DNA of 64,000 nucleotides from Rhizobium sp. FKL33 (lineage in GTDB: Bacteria; Pseudomonadota; Alphaproteobacteria; Rhizobiales; Rhizobiaceae), in NCBI RefSeq assembly GCF_005222915.1, contig NZ_STFX01000022.1:49472-113471 (forward strand), read 5' to 3'. The translations under genes were made by a program, and so were the position numbers. Shown here piece by piece: positions 60,842-64,000 of the stretch. The notes under the pieces are model-generated. The model did not search any database. It was not told the origin of the DNA and saw only the letters and a program-made list of their open reading frames with translations. Position 1 is the first letter of the stretch. Each line of letters opens with the position of its first letter.

Positions 60842-62374
60842 ATGTCCTTGTCCCGCGCCACGATGAGCGCCATCCGCTTTGGTTACGGATTGCGACCGGG
60901 GGAGACGGGTCCGAAGGGACCCGAGGATCTGATGCGTCAGCTCGACGCCTCGCGCGACGAAGACCTGCGGTTCCCCGTCGGCGGCGTCGCGCAGCGACGC
61001 GCCGACATAGCCGCGCTCGATCGTGAATTCTCCAAACTCAACAAGATCCCCAAGGACGAGCGTCAGGTGGCGCGGGGCAAGATCATCGACGAGGCGCGCA
61101 TCCTGTTCAACATCGACCTGCACGCCCGCATCGAACAGGCGGCGCTGTCGCCCAACGGCTTTGCAGAGCGGCTGGCGATGTTTTGGGTCAATCATTTTTC
61201 GGTCGCCGCCCAGAAGGCGAAGACCCGTTTCTATGTGGCTCTATACGAGGCCGAAGCGCTGCGGCCCAATATCGCAGGGCCGTTTCGCGATTTGCTGCGC
61301 GCCGCCATCATACATCCGGCGATGCTGACCTATCTGGATCAGATTCGCTCGATGGGGCCGAATTCCCCGCGCGCGAAAGAGAACGAAAAGAAGGGGCTGA
61401 ACGAAAATCTCGGCCGTGAGCTGCTGGAACTGCATACACTCGGCGTCGATGGCGGCTATGATCAGGATGATGTCCGCAACGCGGCTCTGGTGCTGACCGG
61501 TCTCAACGTCAATGGCCAGGGCCAGGTCGTCTATCAGCGGCAACGGGCGGAACCGGGCCCGATAAAGGTTCTCGGAAAGTCCTATGGCGGACCGCGCCGC
61601 AAGCTCGAAGATGTCGAGGCGCTGCTCGACGATCTCGCGGCCGCCCCGCAGACCCGTCGCCATATCTGTCGCAAGCTGGTCATTCATTTTGTGTCCGACA
61701 AGCCGCCGGCGGAACTCGTCGAGGCGATGACGCGCGCCTGGGAAGACACGGACGGCGACCTGCGCTCCGTCTACAAGGCGATGCTCGATCATCCCGCTGC
61801 CTGGGCAAATCCGAATGAAAAGGCGCGCCAGCCTTTCGATTTCGTGGTGGCTGGCCTGCGCGCCACGCTGGCGGATGAACAAGATTTTGCCGTCCCGCAA
61901 GCCAAGGCGATGGACATGGACGAGCCCGAGATGGCCGCGCCTGAAAGCGCCGCGCCCGGCGCATCCGCCAAATCCATGGACGGCGACGACGAGATGATGA
62001 TGGCGGATGACGAGAAGATGACTACCGCCGAACGCAAGAAGGCCGAACGAGCCAAACGCGCTCGCATTCCGCAAAATCCACTGACGGTTCGCACCCTGCG
62101 CAATCTCGGCCAACCAATCTGGCAACCGTCCAGTCCCGCGGGCTATCCGGAACAGTTCGACGCCTGGATCTCCGCCAGCCAGATCACCGGCCGCATTTCC
62201 TGGGCGCAACGGCTTGCTCGCCGGCGCGCCGGACAGACGGACCCCGTGAAGTTCCTCAAGGTCGTCTTGGCCGATGCCGCCCGCGACGACACGATCACCA
62301 TCGTGTCTCAGGCTCCGAACCGCGCTGCGGGCGTGGCGCTGACGCTCGCGTCCCCCGAATTCAACCGTCGCTGA
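60842..62374 (+). CDS. DUF1800 family protein
   Basis: 510 residues of DUF1800 (FNIDLHARIEQAALSPNGFA, MFWVNHFSV, NENLGRELLELHTLGVDGGY). It almost always pairs with a DUF1501 protein, as here (17 bases apart). No signal peptide seen. Residues about 353-410 form an acidic, Met-rich linker (AMDMDEPEMAAPESAAPGAS, DDEMMMADDEKMTTAERKK), an unusual insert. Function unknown. Confidence 0.9.
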   Translation: MSLSRATMSAIRFGYGLRPGETGPKGPEDLMRQLDASRDEDLRFPVGGVAQRRADIAALDREFSKLNKIPKDERQVARGKIIDEARILFNIDLHARIEQAALSPNGFAERLAMFWVNHFSVAAQKAKTRFYVALYEAEALRPNIAGPFRDLLRAAIIHPAMLTYLDQIRSMGPNSPRAKENEKKGLNENLGRELLELHTLGVDGGYDQDDVRNAALVLTGLNVNGQGQVVYQRQRAEPGPIKVLGKSYGGPRRKLEDVEALLDDLAAAPQTRRHICRKLVIHFVSDKPPAELVEAMTRAWEDTDGDLRSVYKAMLDHPAAWANPNEKARQPFDFVVAGLRATLADEQDFAVPQAKAMDMDEPEMAAPESAAPGASAKSMDGDDEMMMADDEKMTTAERKKAERAKRARIPQNPLTVRTLRNLGQPIWQPSSPAGYPEQFDAWISASQITGRISWAQRLARRRAGQTDPVKFLKVVLADAARDDTITIVSQAPNRAAGVALTLASPEFNRR

Positions 62375-62391
62375 CGAAAGGACTGAGGACC

Positions 62392-63567
62392 ATGGAAAAG
62401 ATTGCCCTGAGCCGTAGGACCTTTCTCGCCGGCGCATGCTGCGCCGCCGCCTCCCCCGCCTTCACGCCGCTGTCCTTCGCCGCAGCGCCCGGCGACAAGC
62501 GCATGGTGACCATCGTTTTGCGCGGCGCGCTCGACGGGCTGCATCTCGTGCAGCCTTACACCGATCCGCTCCTGGCGCGTTATCGCCCCGACCTCGCGCT
62601 CGATCCCTCGAAAGGACTGCTGGATCTGGACGGTCGCTTCGGCCTGCATCCGCTGGCCAAGGATCTGCTGCCCCTGTGGAAAAGCGGCGAACTCGGCTTC
62701 GTCCATGCCGTATCCACCCCCTATCGCGACACCCGCAGCCATTTCGACGGCCAGGACATTCTCGAATCCGGCGGCGACAGCCCCTCGGAAGAGGAAACGG
62801 GATGGCTGAACCGGGCGATCAGCAGCATCCGCAATGTCGACCTGCGCAAGGCCATCGACGTCAGCGCCTCCTCCGAACTGATCCTCACCGGCCCCAATCC
62901 GGTCGACACCTGGTCGACGCGGTCGGATCTCGACATGGGCGCCGACGAGGCGGCTTTCTTCAAACGGCTCTACGCCAACGATCCGGCCTTTTCGCAGGCT
63001 TTCGCCGAAGCGACCGGCGCAGACGCCCAGAGCGACTCGATCTTCTCCACCGGCGCCCGCGCCGACAACGCCGCCAGCGTCGCGCGACTGACCGCAGGCA
63101 TGCTGAAAGACAAATACCGCATCGCCAATTTTTCGGTGGGCGGTTGGGATACGCATATCGCGCAGAACAATGTCTTCAAGAACCCGTTGAAAAATCTGGT
63201 GGCGGCGATCGTGACGCTCAAGACGGAAATGGGTCCCGACATCTGGTCGAAGACATCGGTGCTGGCGATGACCGAATTCGGCCGCACCGTCCGTCAGAAC
63301 GGTTCGAAAGGCACCGATCATGGCACCGGCGGCGTCGCCATCCTCGCCGGCGGCGCGATCCGCGGCGGCAAGGTCTATGGCAAATGGCCGGGCCTGTCTG
63401 AAGACGCGCTGTTCGAGAACCGCGACCTGATGCCGACCATGGATGTGCGGGAAATCGCCGCCTCGCTGCTCAATGCGCAGTTCGACATTTCGGGCGGCGA
63501 TCTGACCACCAAAGTATTCCCCGGTCTCGATTTCGCCAGCGCGCGTCCCGCTTATCTCCGGGGCTGA
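62392..63567 (+). CDS. DUF1501 family protein with Tat signal
   Basis: 391 residues. A twin-arginine signal (LSRRTFLAGACCAAASPAFT) opens a sulfatase-like fold of the DUF1501 family (RGALDGLHLVQPYTDPLLAR, SVGGWDTHIAQNN and AMTEFGRTVRQNGSKGTDHG). The Tat signal shows that it folds in the cytoplasm before export. It forms a conserved pair with DUF1800. Function unknown. Confidence 0.9.
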   Translation: MEKIALSRRTFLAGACCAAASPAFTPLSFAAAPGDKRMVTIVLRGALDGLHLVQPYTDPLLARYRPDLALDPSKGLLDLDGRFGLHPLAKDLLPLWKSGELGFVHAVSTPYRDTRSHFDGQDILESGGDSPSEEETGWLNRAISSIRNVDLRKAIDVSASSELILTGPNPVDTWSTRSDLDMGADEAAFFKRLYANDPAFSQAFAEATGADAQSDSIFSTGARADNAASVARLTAGMLKDKYRIANFSVGGWDTHIAQNNVFKNPLKNLVAAIVTLKTEMGPDIWSKTSVLAMTEFGRTVRQNGSKGTDHGTGGVAILAGGAIRGGKVYGKWPGLSEDALFENRDLMPTMDVREIAASLLNAQFDISGGDLTTKVFPGLDFASARPAYLRG

Positions 63568-63572
63568 GCGGC

Positions 63573-63923
63573 ATGCGCTGCTCGGTCGCCGCGTCCGCTC
63601 GTCTTTGGCGGGCTTCCCTTGCCCTCGGCGCCTGTCTTTGTGCGACCGGCGTTTCGGCAGAGGTCCTGCCGGACTGCGCGCTGAAGGGATCGGCTTCGGT
63701 GATGGTCGGTGGGCGTCCGGCTCTACGGCTGTCTGATGTCGCCAATTGTCCAGCCACACTCTTTGAGGTCATTCCTTCGGTCCGGATCGAGGGCCAACCC
63801 ATGGTGCATGTGAAGCCCGTCGCCGACGGAGCAACCTCCTGCACGGCAGGCGGAGATCCGACGGTCAGCGTCGAAGATAAGCCGGCCGCACGCCTGGGTG
63901 ATGTGAGCTGTCGGCAGGACTAG
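63573..63923 (+). CDS. Secreted PAAR-like repeat protein
   Basis: 116 residues. There is a signal peptide (RLWRASLALGACLCATGVSA) and three PAAR-type beta repeats ending in Cys: VMVGGRPALRLSDVANC, VRIEGQPMVHVKPVADGATSC (degenerate) and VSVEDKPAARLGDVSC. PAAR proteins usually tip type VI spikes and have no signal peptide. This one sits 5 bases after DUF1501, and no type VI gene is in view. ATG 63573. Its TAG stop is inside the boundary of the dispersed repeat. Confidence 0.7.
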   Translation: MRCSVAASARLWRASLALGACLCATGVSAEVLPDCALKGSASVMVGGRPALRLSDVANCPATLFEVIPSVRIEGQPMVHVKPVADGATSCTAGGDPTVSVEDKPAARLGDVSCRQD

Positions 63924-64000
63924 GCCGTATACTCATAAACGGGCTTCCGCTTTGGGATTGATGATGATTCAAGGCTGCCATTGATTTGGGAGCTTTTTTG
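63920..64000 (+). repeat. 81-base dispersed repeat, copy 2 (runs off the window)
   Basis: It is the inverted counterpart of 22789-22869 (76/81 identical), beginning with CTAG and ending at the window edge in GCTTTTTTG. The frame LGRILINGLPLWD-stop is kept against LGRKLINRLLLWD-stop in copy 1. Whether this reflects coding or chance is unclear. Confidence 0.8.

Noticed and set aside
1..64000. tRNA, rRNA, riboswitch, retron or type VI secretion genes
   Set aside because: None could be supported by reading; the PAAR-like gene at the end is not accompanied by any type VI component in this window.

Overview
The window is about 62% GC and almost fully coding. Gene content points to an alphaproteobacterium of the order Hyphomicrobiales (Rhizobiales): a Brucella/Mesorhizobium-type porin, a gph-rpiA-DUF2059-gor block, a class II DAHP synthase, an RTX calcium-binding protein family, a RirA-type TGA-N9-TCA iron box, and a rhizobial palindromic intergenic element. 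The genus cannot be fixed from the sequence alone. No tRNA, rRNA, CRISPR array or prophage was seen.

Layout. 1-6.1 kb: AsmA-like protein (partial), peroxiredoxin, DUF455 ferritin-like protein, M23 envelope peptidase, LysE exporter, RhlE-like helicase and Nudix hydrolase. 6.1-15.3 kb: RTX protein 1, TfoX-domain protein, TonB-dependent heme-type receptor with an iron box, a fused molybdopterin-binding/NTP-transferase protein, NAD synthetase, DUF1003 protein, porin and GFA protein. 15.4-18.4 kb: a hydroxycinnamate (ferulate/p-coumarate) module with a MarR regulator, CoA ligase and hydratase/lyase. 18.7-19.6 kb: RTX protein 2. 19.7-25.4 kb is accessory: a hydrolase/membrane-protein pair, an M50 protease, an intact-looking IS701-family element that splits a gene in a very AT-rich operon, and an IS200-type remnant. 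25.6-37.3 kb: DAHP synthase, a LysR-type regulator, gor, DUF2059, rpiA, gph, a FitAB/VapBC toxin-antitoxin pair, an L,D-transpeptidase, ArsR and fumC.

37.3-42.0 kb: a ParDE pair and a GMC oxidoreductase/aldehyde dehydrogenase/LysR cluster. 42.1-46.1 kb: class I fumarase between two GGDEF genes. 46.1-53.3 kb: a repeat-rich RTX protein, a nucleoside deoxyribosyltransferase/M15 peptidase/small secreted protein operon, a flavoprotein, a hydrolase/MarR pair and RTX protein 4. 53.4-59.4 kb: DUF971, moaA, a CHASE4-GGDEF protein, a DMT exporter, then mobA and mobB. The mobB frame runs without a stop into a YciA-like thioesterase. 59.4-64 kb: RDD and DUF486 membrane proteins, a DUF1800/DUF1501 pair, and a secreted PAAR-like protein.

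The most unusual items are: the MobB-YciA in-frame fusion; an 81-base repeat present in inverted orientation beside the IS and at the window end, bounded by CTAG in both places; the IS-split AT-rich operon; four scattered RTX proteins sharing a C-terminal tail with no type I secretion genes in the window; and the signal-peptide-bearing PAAR-like protein beside DUF1800/DUF1501.
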